Source of the DNA: Gammaproteobacteria bacterium
GTDB taxonomy: Bacteria > Pseudomonadota > Gammaproteobacteria > Steroidobacterales > Foliamicaceae
Assembly: GCA_026707445.1 (NCBI GenBank)
Contig: JAPOWV010000019.1
Span: 1 to 33,598 of the forward strand
Reading direction: 5' to 3'
DNA length: 33,598 nt
Made by a program: the position numbers and the translations under genes. Shown piece by piece: positions 15,960-23,992 of the stretch (position 1 is the first letter of the stretch; the number at the start of each line of letters is the position of its first letter). Below the pieces are notes generated by a model that saw only the letters and a program-made list of their open reading frames with translations, had not been told where the DNA came from and ran no database searches.

Positions 15960-16531
15960 TCACTGATGCACACGAGCGCGTGCGCCAGGAGCGCATGCGC
16001 ATGTCCATGGTCCGCCGCACGCTGGGCGCGGCGCTCGACGGCGACGCGGCCGCGGACAACCCGGTACCCGTGTACCTGGCCTGCTCGGACTATCTCAAGC
16101 ACGCGCTGGACCGCCTGCACGCCCAGGACCACCGGCTGTGGGAACGCCTGGATCCGCACGCCGGTCCCGATGAAGCCGTGTTCCGCGACAAGCTGGACAG
16201 GCTGAAGGAGCGGCTGGCCGCCAGCGAGCAGGCCCTGGCCGGCCTGGTGAGCGCGCGCGACGCGCTCAGGGCCGACGGCGCGCCGGTGCGCGGGGACTTC
16301 GAGGACGAGGCGCGGCGTTTTCTGGACGTGTTTCTCAACATCCTCTCGGCCAGCCGGCACTCCACGCTGGCCGAGGAGGAGGCGAAGTTCGCCGACTCCG
16401 ACTGGGACTACGTGGCCGACCACACGGCCGATGCCGCGGCCGAGGAAGTCCGGCTGTTCGGCGAGGTCGAGAATGCCGCCCCAGGCTTCATGGAATCGCT
16501 GCCCCCGATCGCGCCCCCGCCCGGCCACTAG
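15956..16531 (+). CDS. Predicted helical protein, possibly hemerythrin-like
   Basis: I do not recognise this 191-aa protein with certainty. It looks all-helical and cytoplasmic, without signal peptide. Histidines and acidic residues are spaced as in hemerythrin (HHE) bundles: SDYLKHALDRLHAQDHRLWERL (His49, His55, His59, with His68 next) and SASRHSTLAEEEAKF (His135 followed by Glu140-142), which could bind a di-iron centre. The segment DSDWDYVADHT follows. An ATGA overlap and an AGGAGG ribosome site tie it to the lactonase gene. Alternatives are a plain coiled helical protein without metal. Function is not assigned. Confidence 0.6.
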   Translation: MITDAHERVRQERMRMSMVRRTLGAALDGDAAADNPVPVYLACSDYLKHALDRLHAQDHRLWERLDPHAGPDEAVFRDKLDRLKERLAASEQALAGLVSARDALRADGAPVRGDFEDEARRFLDVFLNILSASRHSTLAEEEAKFADSDWDYVADHTADAAAEEVRLFGEVENAAPGFMESLPPIAPPPGH

Positions 16532-16570
16532 CCGCCCGGAACCAGGCACCGCCAAAGCCCGCGGGAGCGT

Positions 16571-16576
16571 TACAAT
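16571..16576 (+). promoter_or_regulatory. -10-like hexamer giving a likely leaderless ald mRNA
   Basis: TACAAT (one mismatch to consensus) ends 6 nt before ATG 16583; no Shine-Dalgarno is present. Transcription would start at the initiation codon. The -35 region is not obvious. Confidence 0.45.
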
Positions 16577-16582
16577 GCGGGC

Positions 16583-17704
16583 ATGTTGATAGGCGTACCC
16601 AAAGAGATAAAGCCCGACGAACACCGGGTAGGATTGAGTTTAAGCAGCGCTCGCGAATTAATCGAAAACGGCCACGAATTACTGGTGCAAGCCGGCGCCG
16701 GCGCGGGATTGCGCCGCGCCGACGACGACTACCGGGCCCTGGGCGCGAAGATCGCCTCCGGCGCGGCGGAGATCTTCGAAAAGTCCGAGATGATCGTGAA
16801 GGTCAAGGAACCGCAGCCCGACGAATGCAGGATGCTCGGCGAGGGCCAGGTCCTGTTCACTTACCTGCACCTGGCCCCCGATCCGGACCAGGCGCGGAGG
16901 CTGATGGAGTCCGGCGTCACGGCGATCGCCTACGAAACGGTCACCGACGCCCGCGGCCACCTGCCGCTGCTGGCGCCGATGAGCGAGGTCGCCGGCCGCA
17001 TGGCCGTGCAGGCCGGAGCGCGCTGCCTGGAAACGGAAATGGGCGGCAGCGGCATGCTCCTGGGCGGCGTGCCGGGGGTGCTGGCGGCCAACGTCGTGGT
17101 GCTCGGCGGCGGCGTGGTCGGCACCAATGCGCTGCGCATCGCCGTCGGCATGGAGGCGCGCGTCGTAGTGTTGGACAAGTCGCTGCCGCGCCTGAGGGAG
17201 CTGGACCTGCAGTTCGGCCCACGCCTGAACACCATGTACTCCACCCGCGCGGCCATTGAGGAATACGTCGAGCAGGCGGACCTGGTGATCGGCGCGGTGC
17301 TGGTGCCGGGCGCATCGACGCCGCAACTGGTGTCGCGCGAAATGGTGCAGCGCATGGCGTCCGGCTCGGTGCTGGTGGACGTCGCCATCGACCAGGGCGG
17401 CACCTTCGAGACCAGCCACCCCACGACCCATTCCGATCCCACCTATATCGAAGAGAACGTCGTGCACTACTGCGTGGCCAACATGCCGGGCGTCGTGCCC
17501 CGCACCTCCACCCAGGCGCTGAACAACGCCACGCTGCCGTTCACGCTGGCGCTGGCGAACAAGGGCTGGCGGCAGGCCATGCGCGACGACACCGGCCTGA
17601 TGGCGGGGCTCAACGTCCACGCCGGGCGCGTAACCAACCAGGCCGTGGCCGAGGCGCTGGACCACTCGTTTACTCCGCCGCAAGACGCGCTTAAGATTCA
17701 TTGA
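16583..17704 (+). CDS. ald: Alanine dehydrogenase
   Basis: NAD-dependent reversible oxidative deamination of L-alanine to pyruvate and ammonia. The 373-aa protein matches the family length and layout: [18 protein letters not shown] at the start with the substrate-binding Arg, [10 protein letters not shown] around residue 75, FTYLHLAPD with the catalytic His, the Rossmann motif [20 protein letters not shown] (about 172-191), and DVAIDQGG, with [16 protein letters not shown] near the C-terminus. It stands 51 nt after the helical protein gene with its own likely promoter, and could link alanine catabolism to the pyruvate dehydrogenase-like operon elsewhere in the window, though nothing shows co-regulation. 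Confidence 0.97.
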   Translation: MLIGVPKEIKPDEHRVGLSLSSARELIENGHELLVQAGAGAGLRRADDDYRALGAKIASGAAEIFEKSEMIVKVKEPQPDECRMLGEGQVLFTYLHLAPDPDQARRLMESGVTAIAYETVTDARGHLPLLAPMSEVAGRMAVQAGARCLETEMGGSGMLLGGVPGVLAANVVVLGGGVVGTNALRIAVGMEARVVVLDKSLPRLRELDLQFGPRLNTMYSTRAAIEEYVEQADLVIGAVLVPGASTPQLVSREMVQRMASGSVLVDVAIDQGGTFETSHPTTHSDPTYIEENVVHYCVANMPGVVPRTSTQALNNATLPFTLALANKGWRQAMRDDTGLMAGLNVHAGRVTNQAVAEALDHSFTPPQDALKIH

Positions 17705-17735
17705 TTACACTGCGGTAACGGGAGCAGGACTGCTT

Positions 17736-18095
17736 ATGCCCACCAATACACAGCCCGAGGCACGCCCGAGGCGGGCGCTGGGCAAGCGACCGGCGTTCTA
17801 CGGCGACGAGCGCCTGGACATGCTGTTCGCGATGCTGACCACCCTGCTGGGCGAGGTGAGCGTGATCCGCGAGCGCATCGACACGCACGAGCGGTTGCTG
17901 GAAAAGGCCGGGCTGTTCGGCAAGGACACGGTGGACGCCTGGCTGCCGGACGCCAAGGCCGAGGCCGAGCGGGCGCCGATCCGGCAGCAAATGATGGGAC
18001 GCGTGCTCCGCTACCTCGAAGAAGACATGGAACCCGCAGCGGCCGGCGGTGAACTCGACCGCATTTCAAAGGAGGTTCAACATGGTGATGTTTGA
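17736..18095 (+). CDS. Uncharacterised 119-aa protein coupled to a methyltransferase
   Basis: I do not recognise this protein. It is charged and probably helical, with no signal peptide or membrane segment. Its core, YGDERLDMLFAMLTTLLGE then VIRERIDTHERLLEKAGLF (about 22-62), could form an amphipathic helix pair or coiled coil. It starts at ATG 17736 with GGGAGCAGGA upstream. The last 14 nt overlap the following methyltransferase gene, whose strong ribosome site lies inside this gene, so the two products are probably made together and may interact. It is clearly coding: codon use matches neighbours and the reading frame is uninterrupted. Confidence 0.72.
   Translation: MPTNTQPEARPRRALGKRPAFYGDERLDMLFAMLTTLLGEVSVIRERIDTHERLLEKAGLFGKDTVDAWLPDAKAEAERAPIRQQMMGRVLRYLEEDMEPAAAGGELDRISKEVQHGDV
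18069..18076 (+). promoter_or_regulatory. Near-perfect Shine-Dalgarno for the methyltransferase gene
   Basis: AAGGAGGT within AAAGGAGGTT matches the anti-Shine-Dalgarno sequence of 16S rRNA almost completely and ends about 5-6 nt before ATG 18082. It lies inside the preceding coding sequence and fixes the start, against the in-frame ATG 18049. Confidence 0.8.
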
Positions 18096-19284
18096 AGCCG
18101 AAGGCGTACGCCAGGAAACCATGCGCAGCGACGTGTATCCGCGTCACGGCATGATGGCCGGCGCCACCCACGACGAACTGGCGGCGCAGAAGTACTTTCT
18201 GGGCCTGCGCGCCTATGCCAACGGGCGACTGATGGCGCAGGCCATCGACGCCTGCAACGAGCAGATCATGCCGGAAATGGGCGAGCGCGACCCCGAGGAC
18301 GAGGACGACCGCGCGGCCGTGCTGCGCAAGTCCGAGGAACTGCCCATCTTCCAGCACTGGGGCGCGCTGCTGCGCACTTCCCAGGAATTGATGTGGGACT
18401 ACGTGGCCGACACCGTCGACCGGCAGCTGGACGATCTGGAAGACAAGTTCCGCTCGATCGACGAACCGCTGGGCAGCCTGACACTGCACCCGGACGTGCC
18501 GAACCCGGAATACCTGACCCTGGTCGATCAGCACATTCAGCCGGGCGGCTACCTGCATGACGCCGGCGGCGACGACGTGCGCGCCGGGGCGATCTACGAC
18601 CGCGGCGCCGTGCTCTACGGCCTGGGCCGCGCGGGCGGCCTCAACGACGTTCGCGGCCACACGCTCTGCGCCTTCATCCAGGACGCCTTCCCTAGCGAGC
18701 AGCCGAAGCGGATCCTGGACTTGGGCTGCGGCGTGGGCCACGGCACGCTGGCGCTCGTCGACCTGTATCCGGACGCCGAACTGCACGCCATCGATATCGG
18801 CGGCGCGCTGTTGCGCTACGCCCACGCCCGCGCCGAATCGCTGGGCAAGCGTGTGCATTTCCACCAGCAGGACGCCTGCAACCTGAAGTTCGAGGACGAG
18901 AGCTTCGACATGGTCACGTCGGAAATCCTGTTCCACGAAACTTCGCGCAGAGGAATGCCGGCCATCCTGAAAGAGGCCTACCGGGTGCTCAAGCCCGGCG
19001 GCGCGATGTGCAACCTGGAAGTGCCGCTGCGCTACAAGGGCATGGACATGGGCGGCGTGGTCGTGCGCGACTGGCAGAACTACTACAACGCCGAGCCCTT
19101 CTGGGGCTCATTGGGCTGCGTGGACTTCGAGCAGGCGATGAAGGACGCCGGCTTCACCCGCATCGTGCAGGGATTCCAGCCGCGCACCCTGAACTTCGCC
19201 GGCGAAAGGGGAACGATGGACAAGGAAGACCCCAGCATGGGAGCGCTCTCCCACTGGGTGGTCTTCGGCGGCTACAAGGACTAG
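18082..19284 (+). CDS. Class I SAM-dependent methyltransferase with a long N-terminal helical domain
   Basis: A 400-aa two-part protein. Residues 1 to about 190 are an uncharacterised, mostly helical region (KYFLGLRAYANGRLM, ELPIFQHWGALLRTSQELMWDYVADTVDRQL). Residues about 205-400 are a Rossmann methyltransferase with motif I LDLGCGVGHG at 212-221, acidic motif II near HAIDIGG, and a motif-III-like EAYRVLKPGG. Similar C-terminal domains act on quinones, sterols and small molecules; the substrate is unknown. The start at ATG 18082 is set by the adjacent AAAGGAGGT. It is coupled to the 119-aa gene upstream and converges on a TonB receptor 17 nt away. The N-terminal part may bind a substrate or the 119-aa partner. 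Confidence 0.85.
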   Translation: MVMFEAEGVRQETMRSDVYPRHGMMAGATHDELAAQKYFLGLRAYANGRLMAQAIDACNEQIMPEMGERDPEDEDDRAAVLRKSEELPIFQHWGALLRTSQELMWDYVADTVDRQLDDLEDKFRSIDEPLGSLTLHPDVPNPEYLTLVDQHIQPGGYLHDAGGDDVRAGAIYDRGAVLYGLGRAGGLNDVRGHTLCAFIQDAFPSEQPKRILDLGCGVGHGTLALVDLYPDAELHAIDIGGALLRYAHARAESLGKRVHFHQQDACNLKFEDESFDMVTSEILFHETSRRGMPAILKEAYRVLKPGGAMCNLEVPLRYKGMDMGGVVVRDWQNYYNAEPFWGSLGCVDFEQAMKDAGFTRIVQGFQPRTLNFAGERGTMDKEDPSMGALSHWVVFGGYKD

Positions 19285-19301
19285 CCGCCCTCGTTCCCGG
19301 G

Positions 19302-21791
19302 TCAGAAGTTGTAGGTCACCCTTAAGCCCACTTCCCGCTTGCGCGGCAGGGGCGCAAAGTTCTTGCGGTTGAGCGAGCCGGTGATGCTCGTGGTGCCGCC
19401 CGCGGTCGTATGGCTGAGATCGTTGGTCAGGTTGGTGGCGTACGCCTCGGCCGACCAGTTCTCGCCGAGATCGGCATGCAGCCTGGCGTTGAGCTTCCAG
19501 TGGCCCTCAACGGAGTTCCATTCGAAGTTGTCGATATAGAACTGCCCCATGTAGATCCCATCCAGGCGCAGCCAGACATCGTTGGCGAGACCTGCCATCT
19601 GGCCGACCTGGACCGTTGCCGACAGGCTGCCGGTCCATTCCGGCATGTAGCGGGGCCGGTAGCCGACTGACGAGATCTGCTGACCCAGCGACAGCGTGGG
19701 CGCGAGAACGGCCGAAGCCACCGAGCCGGCGCCGGCGAAGTCAACAAACTCCACGCTGTTGTAGGCGAACCCGCCGGAGAAGTTGAACCACTCGTTGGGC
19801 GACACGTCGAACTCGATTTCCATGCCCCTGATCTCCGCGTCGCCGAACAGGTTGGCGGCGGTAAAGAACGGCGCCGGGCTCAGCTCGAAGAAGGTCTGGT
19901 TGTCCCAGTCCATGGCGAAGACGGCCACGGCATAGTTCAGCCAGCCGCCCACCTGCTGTTTCAGGCCCACTTCAAACGCGGAAAGCGTCTGCTTCGGCGT
20001 GAAGAAGCCGAGGCCCAGGGGGATGCCGGTCCTTTCCGTGTAGTCGCCGGCGTTCGTGTCGATGCCCTGCAGATTGCTCTTCGAGAAGTGCGCGTAAAGG
20101 TTGGTGTTTTCCGAGGGCTGCCAGGAAATGATCAGACGCGGCATGAACGCGCTGTACTTCTGTTCTGCATCCACGATCGCGCCGGGATCGTTCGGGTTCT
20201 GGAGAACGGAAACGCCGTCATAGACGATCGTCTGCGTATCGGTGTTCCAGCGTCCCTCCAGCGACAGCGTCCACTGCTCGTTCAACGCATAATCGACGGA
20301 TCCGAATATCCCGAAATTCTCGCCGTCCTGGAAGTTCAGGTTGTGGGTGGGACCAAAGGCCTGGAAGGCGGACCGCTGGTTGTCCTGCGAATAGTAGCTG
20401 GTTCCGATCGTCCAGTTCATGCGCTCGGCTGCCGGAGGCGTGTAGCGGGCCTCGAGGTAGGTATCGCGCACCCAACTCGCGATCGAGGCCAGCCACGGAC
20501 CGCTCGTGTTTGTGGGGAAAAACGGCGGCAGCGCGGCCGGCCGTACCGTCGGCGTGCCGAAGTTGTTGTCATTGATGACCCAGCTTGCCGATTCACCCCG
20601 GGCGACCTGGGCGGTGATTACGCCCTCGTTGGCCAGTTGGTATTCTCCGGAAAGATCAACCCTCCAGAGTTCGTAGACGTTCTCCAGGCCTTCCGGAGGC
20701 GACACCATGCTTGTGCCCTCCATTTCCGGCGGCAACGTCGTTACGAAGGACCACGGATTCGAGGCCACGGGAAAAGGAAACCCGAACCAGAAGAAAGTCG
20801 AGAAAAGCGGCGTGCTGGCGTTGATGCTGCCGGTATCGGAAAAGTTGATCGGCGTCGCGTCCCAATCCGGCATGTTCCCGCAGAAGGTGGCCCTGGGCGA
20901 CTGCGAAAGATCGGTGGTGAAGCTGCCGTCGTTCATGCCGGTGCCCACCGATCGGAAATTGCCCGTGTAGGTCCGGTTGCAGGAGCCTGCCGCTACATGA
21001 GCTTCCTGGGACTGAAGTATCCGCGTGTCATCGGAGTCGACGTAGAAGCCGGTGACCTGAAAACTCAGCGAGTCGGAAACCTCGAATGTGGCCGTGCCGG
21101 TCACTGCCGTCGTATTTTCCTCGTTCAGCGGTTCGCCGTTGTCGAACGCCCAGTCGGCGCCCACCCGTTCCTGGCTCAGGGCAATTCGCACGCCCACCTT
21201 GTCGCTGATCGGCCCGCCGACGGAACCGGTGAAGTTGTGGCTGCTCTCGTCCGAAGCGGAATACGACAGCGACACCTTGCCGCTGAACTCGTCGCCCGGC
21301 GTGGCCGGGATGTAGTTGACGGCCCCGGCGAAAGTGTTGCGGCCGAAGAACGCCGTTTGCGGACCCTTCAGGATCTCGACCCGTTCCAGGTCCATCAGCG
21401 GCAGGATGCCGGCGCCATCGGAAACATAGGCGCCGTTCCAGAACACCGCGCCGGCGCGGGAAGCCGGGGTAGCCTGCTGCACGCCCAGGCCGCGAAAGCG
21501 AATAGAGGGGTTGTAGCGGCCGCCGAACCCGCCGGCGCCGATGGTCTGGAAAACAAAGCCCGGCGTGACCGAGGCGAGCTGCTCCAGCGTGTTCATTCCA
21601 AGGGCGTCGAGGTCCTCCTGGCTGTAGGCCGATACGGCCACCGGAATCTCCAGCACCGACTCGTCGCGTTTACGCGCCGTTACCACGATTTCCTCGAACT
21701 GCTGCGCAGCCAGATCCTGAATGCCCATCAGGGCTGCGGCGCACACAGCAGCAACGCCGGCGAGCCGGCGCAAGCAGACACGAATTGTCAT
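19302..21791 (-). CDS. TonB-dependent outer-membrane receptor
   Basis: An 829-aa gated beta-barrel that imports a substrate using TonB-ExbBD energy. The signal peptide (MTIRVCLRRLAGVAAVCAAAL, then DLAAQ) is followed by a TonB-box/plug start FEEIVVTARKRDESVLEIPVAV and plug features (RFRGLGVQQATPASRAG, LKGPQTAFFGRNTFAGAVNY). The rest alternates aromatic-rich beta strands and ends REVGLRVTYNF, with the C-terminal Phe needed for BAM recognition. This subtype (EEIVVTARKR) is common in marine and sphingomonad-like proteobacteria and often takes up complex organic molecules; no siderophore-specific feature is visible. ATG 21791 is preceded by AGGGGGATAGAAC, and the leader carries an inverted repeat. 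No sigma/anti-sigma pair is nearby. Confidence 0.95.
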   Translation of the reverse strand: MTIRVCLRRLAGVAAVCAAALMGIQDLAAQQFEEIVVTARKRDESVLEIPVAVSAYSQEDLDALGMNTLEQLASVTPGFVFQTIGAGGFGGRYNPSIRFRGLGVQQATPASRAGAVFWNGAYVSDGAGILPLMDLERVEILKGPQTAFFGRNTFAGAVNYIPATPGDEFSGKVSLSYSASDESSHNFTGSVGGPISDKVGVRIALSQERVGADWAFDNGEPLNEENTTAVTGTATFEVSDSLSFQVTGFYVDSDDTRILQSQEAHVAAGSCNRTYTGNFRSVGTGMNDGSFTTDLSQSPRATFCGNMPDWDATPINFSDTGSINASTPLFSTFFWFGFPFPVASNPWSFVTTLPPEMEGTSMVSPPEGLENVYELWRVDLSGEYQLANEGVITAQVARGESASWVINDNNFGTPTVRPAALPPFFPTNTSGPWLASIASWVRDTYLEARYTPPAAERMNWTIGTSYYSQDNQRSAFQAFGPTHNLNFQDGENFGIFGSVDYALNEQWTLSLEGRWNTDTQTIVYDGVSVLQNPNDPGAIVDAEQKYSAFMPRLIISWQPSENTNLYAHFSKSNLQGIDTNAGDYTERTGIPLGLGFFTPKQTLSAFEVGLKQQVGGWLNYAVAVFAMDWDNQTFFELSPAPFFTAANLFGDAEIRGMEIEFDVSPNEWFNFSGGFAYNSVEFVDFAGAGSVASAVLAPTLSLGQQISSVGYRPRYMPEWTGSLSATVQVGQMAGLANDVWLRLDGIYMGQFYIDNFEWNSVEGHWKLNARLHADLGENWSAEAYATNLTNDLSHTTAGGTTSITGSLNRKNFAPLPRKREVGLRVTYNF

Positions 21792-21821
21792 GTTCTATCC
21801 CCCTGGAAGTTGACAAATGCA

Positions 21822-21851
21822 GTGAATCCCCAGAGAAAAAGGGGAATTCAC
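21822..21851 (-). promoter_or_regulatory. Inverted repeat in the TonB-receptor leader
   Basis: GTGAATCCCC (21822-21831) and GGGGAATTCAC (21841-21851) are reverse complements with one extra base, around a 9-nt spacer. On the minus-strand mRNA this forms a hairpin with a U-rich loop between the likely start site (-10 TATACT at 21874-21869) and the ribosome site. It could be an operator or a stability/translation-control hairpin. No Fur-box match is evident. Confidence 0.55.
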
Positions 21852-21868
21852 AGTCCCCACGCCGGCTC

Positions 21869-21874
21869 AGTATA
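21869..21874 (-). promoter_or_regulatory. Putative -10 for the TonB receptor gene
   Basis: Read on the minus strand this is TATACT, with TTGTGT 16 nt upstream (three of six -35 matches). The implied 5' leader of about 70 nt includes the inverted repeat at 21822-21851. Confidence 0.4.
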
Positions 21875-21959
21875 TGTACATTGACCAATGACACAAAATT
21901 TCGGGCGGCGAAAGATAGAATCTGCTGCCTTGCATAGCGACCGATCCGCGCCGGGGCCC

Positions 21960-22994
21960 ATGCCCAGAATTGATTCCTCCGACCACAGCGAAAACGCAGC
22001 CGCCGAACAAGTGCTCGGCGCCTGGGAACTGCGCCCTGAATCGCTGGAGTACATGGACCACGGGCTGATCAACCGCACCTGGCGGGTGCGCGGCGAGAAC
22101 GGCGCAAGTTATGCGCTGCAGCGCCTGAGCCCCATTCTGGGCCCGGAAATCCACGAGGACATCGAGGCCGTGACGGCCCATATCGCCGCCCGGGGCATGG
22201 CCACGCCGCGGCTGGTGGGCGCTTCGGGCGGCGGTCTCTGCGTGAAGCGGAAAGACGGCGTCTGGCGGCTGCTGACCTGGCTCGACGGAGAATTCCACAA
22301 CCGGCTCGATAACACCGGCCAGGCCGAGCAGGCCGGCGCCCTTCTTGCCCGCTTTCACATGGCGCTGGTGGATTTCGATCGGCCCTTCGCCAGCAGGCGC
22401 CGTCCGATTCATGAACCGGACCGGCGTATCGCGGAGCTGGAGCAGGCGCTTGCCGCGCATTCCGGTCACCCGCTGCATGCGGAAGCCGAACGCCTCCAGC
22501 ACCGGACGCTGGAGCTGCTGGCGCAACTGCCGCCCATGCCCGGGACGCCGCCGCGCGTGGTCCACGGCGACCCCAAGATCAACAACATGCTGTTCTCGCC
22601 CGAAGGCGAGGGCCTGGCGATGGTGGACCTGGACTCGCTGGGACGCCTGAGCCTGCCCTACGAACTGGGCGACGCGTTTCGCTCGTGGTGCAATCCGATC
22701 GGCGAGGACAGCGAGGAAACGGAGTTTTCCGTCGAACTGTTCGAGGCGGCCCGGTCCGGCTACCTGGACGTGGCCACCTTCATCACCGAGGAGGAGCGGT
22801 CCAGCCTGGTGGACGCCACGCTCTGGATCACGCTGGAACTGACCACCCGCTTCACCGCCGACATCCTCAACGACCGCTACTTCGGCTGGGACCCCGAGCG
22901 CTTCGCCTCACGGGCCGGACACAACCTCGTGCGCGCCCGCGGCCAGCTCCGCCTCGCCGAATCCCTCCTCTCCGTCCGCCCCTCCCTGAGTTAG
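21960..22994 (+). CDS. Aminoglycoside-phosphotransferase-fold kinase, NahK-like
   Basis: A cytoplasmic small-molecule kinase of the APH/choline kinase fold, 344 aa from ATG 21960. The pattern GLINRTWRV (about residue 31) then LQRLSPILGPEIHEDIEAV resembles N-acetylhexosamine 1-kinases, as does the catalytic loop VVHGDPKINNMLF (HGDxxxxN) followed by the metal-binding MVDLDSL and YELGDAFRSW. The likely action is phosphorylation of a sugar at C1, but amino-alcohol or other substrates cannot be excluded. An upstream in-frame ATG at 21888 would add 24 residues; 21960 is preferred because the extra part has no family resemblance and TAGAAT (21916-21921) would fit a promoter between them. The XdhC gene begins 2 nt after the stop. 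Confidence 0.82.
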   Translation: MPRIDSSDHSENAAAEQVLGAWELRPESLEYMDHGLINRTWRVRGENGASYALQRLSPILGPEIHEDIEAVTAHIAARGMATPRLVGASGGGLCVKRKDGVWRLLTWLDGEFHNRLDNTGQAEQAGALLARFHMALVDFDRPFASRRRPIHEPDRRIAELEQALAAHSGHPLHAEAERLQHRTLELLAQLPPMPGTPPRVVHGDPKINNMLFSPEGEGLAMVDLDSLGRLSLPYELGDAFRSWCNPIGEDSEETEFSVELFEAARSGYLDVATFITEEERSSLVDATLWITLELTTRFTADILNDRYFGWDPERFASRAGHNLVRARGQLRLAESLLSVRPSLS

Positions 22995-22996
22995 CC

Positions 22997-23992
22997 ATGG
23001 CGCTCAAGCACCTGATCGAAACATTCGCCGCCTGGAAGGAGGCCGGCGACCGCCTGGTCCTCGGCACCGTGTACGAAACCGCCGGATCGACCTACTCCAA
23101 GTCCGGTTCGCGGGTGCTGATCGACGGTGAGGGCAACTACCAGGGGCTGGTGAGCGGCGGTTGCCTGGAGGGCGACCTGGCCGAGCACGCCGCTTCCGTG
23201 CTGGAGTCGGGCAAGGCGCGGTCGGTCTGCTACGACATGCGCGGCGAGCACGACATCCTGTTCGGGACCGGCGTGGGCTGCGACGGCATGCTAAAGGTGC
23301 TGCTGCAGCCGCTTTCGCCCGGCGGCGACGACCCCTGGGCGCCGCTGGCGCGGATGGCGGAGCTGGCGATGCGCTCCGAGGCATCGCGCTGCGCGGTCGT
23401 GGTGGAGGGCGCCGAGGCGCCGGTCGGCGCCACCTTCCTGGACGATGAGGTGCCGGCCGAGCATCCCAACGGCCTCCACACGCTCGAAAACCCGGCGCGC
23501 AAGGTGCTGGTGTATCCGCTTGCGCCGATTCCAAGGCTGTTGGTGCTGGGCGCCGGCGTGGACGCCGTTCCGCTGGTGGAGTTCGCCGAGCGCCTGGGTT
23601 GGCGGGTCACCGTCTGCGACCACCGCCGCTCGTATCTTCAACGCGGCGACCTGGGCGCGGCCGAGTCGGTACAGGAACTAAGGCCCGAGAATGTTGCTCA
23701 ACATCTGGACCTCGACCCCTGGGACGCCTGCGTGGTGATGAGCCACCACCTGGCGTCGGACCGCGCCTACCTGGCCGCGCTGGCCGACCGGCCGATTCCC
23801 TGGGTGGGCGTGCTGGGCCCGAAAGCACGGCGCGAGCGTCTGCTGCGCGAACTCGGCGACGGCGCCGGCGACCTCAACGACAAGCTGCGCGGACCCGTAG
23901 GCCTGGACATCGGCGCCGACGACCCGGCCTCAATCGCCCTCTCCATCATGGCCGAACTCACCGCCCAGCACGCCGGAGGGCGCGTTGGGTGA
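22997..23992 (+). CDS. XdhC/CoxI-family protein (molybdenum hydroxylase maturation factor-like)
   Basis: XdhC binds molybdenum cofactor, promotes its sulfuration and inserts it into xanthine dehydrogenase-type enzymes. The 331-aa protein has the N-terminal XdhC_CoxI domain (VLGTVYETAGSTYSKSGSRVLI, then GLVSGGCLEGDLAEHA and FGTGVGCDGMLKVLLQP) and a C-terminal Rossmann domain (RLLVLGAGVDAVPLVEFAE, CVVMSHHLASDRAYL, WVGVLGPKARRERLL). ATG 22997 follows the kinase stop by 2 nt, so both are probably one operon. No xdhAB or coxL genes are in the window, so its client is unknown. moaC and mobA lie about 8 kb away. The last 35 nt overlap the end of the opposing MFS gene. Confidence 0.9.
   Translation: MALKHLIETFAAWKEAGDRLVLGTVYETAGSTYSKSGSRVLIDGEGNYQGLVSGGCLEGDLAEHAASVLESGKARSVCYDMRGEHDILFGTGVGCDGMLKVLLQPLSPGGDDPWAPLARMAELAMRSEASRCAVVVEGAEAPVGATFLDDEVPAEHPNGLHTLENPARKVLVYPLAPIPRLLVLGAGVDAVPLVEFAERLGWRVTVCDHRRSYLQRGDLGAAESVQELRPENVAQHLDLDPWDACVVMSHHLASDRAYLAALADRPIPWVGVLGPKARRERLLRELGDGAGDLNDKLRGPVGLDIGADDPASIALSIMAELTAQHAGGRVG

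Noticed and set aside
21810..21815. Perfect TTGACA (-35) on the plus strand
   Set aside because: No -10-like hexamer occurs 16-18 nt downstream, so it is probably not a promoter for the kinase gene.
20088..21884. 598-codon plus-strand frame opposite the TonB receptor
   Set aside because: Antisense to an intact receptor with signal peptide, plug and C-terminal Phe; no domain visible in the plus-strand product.
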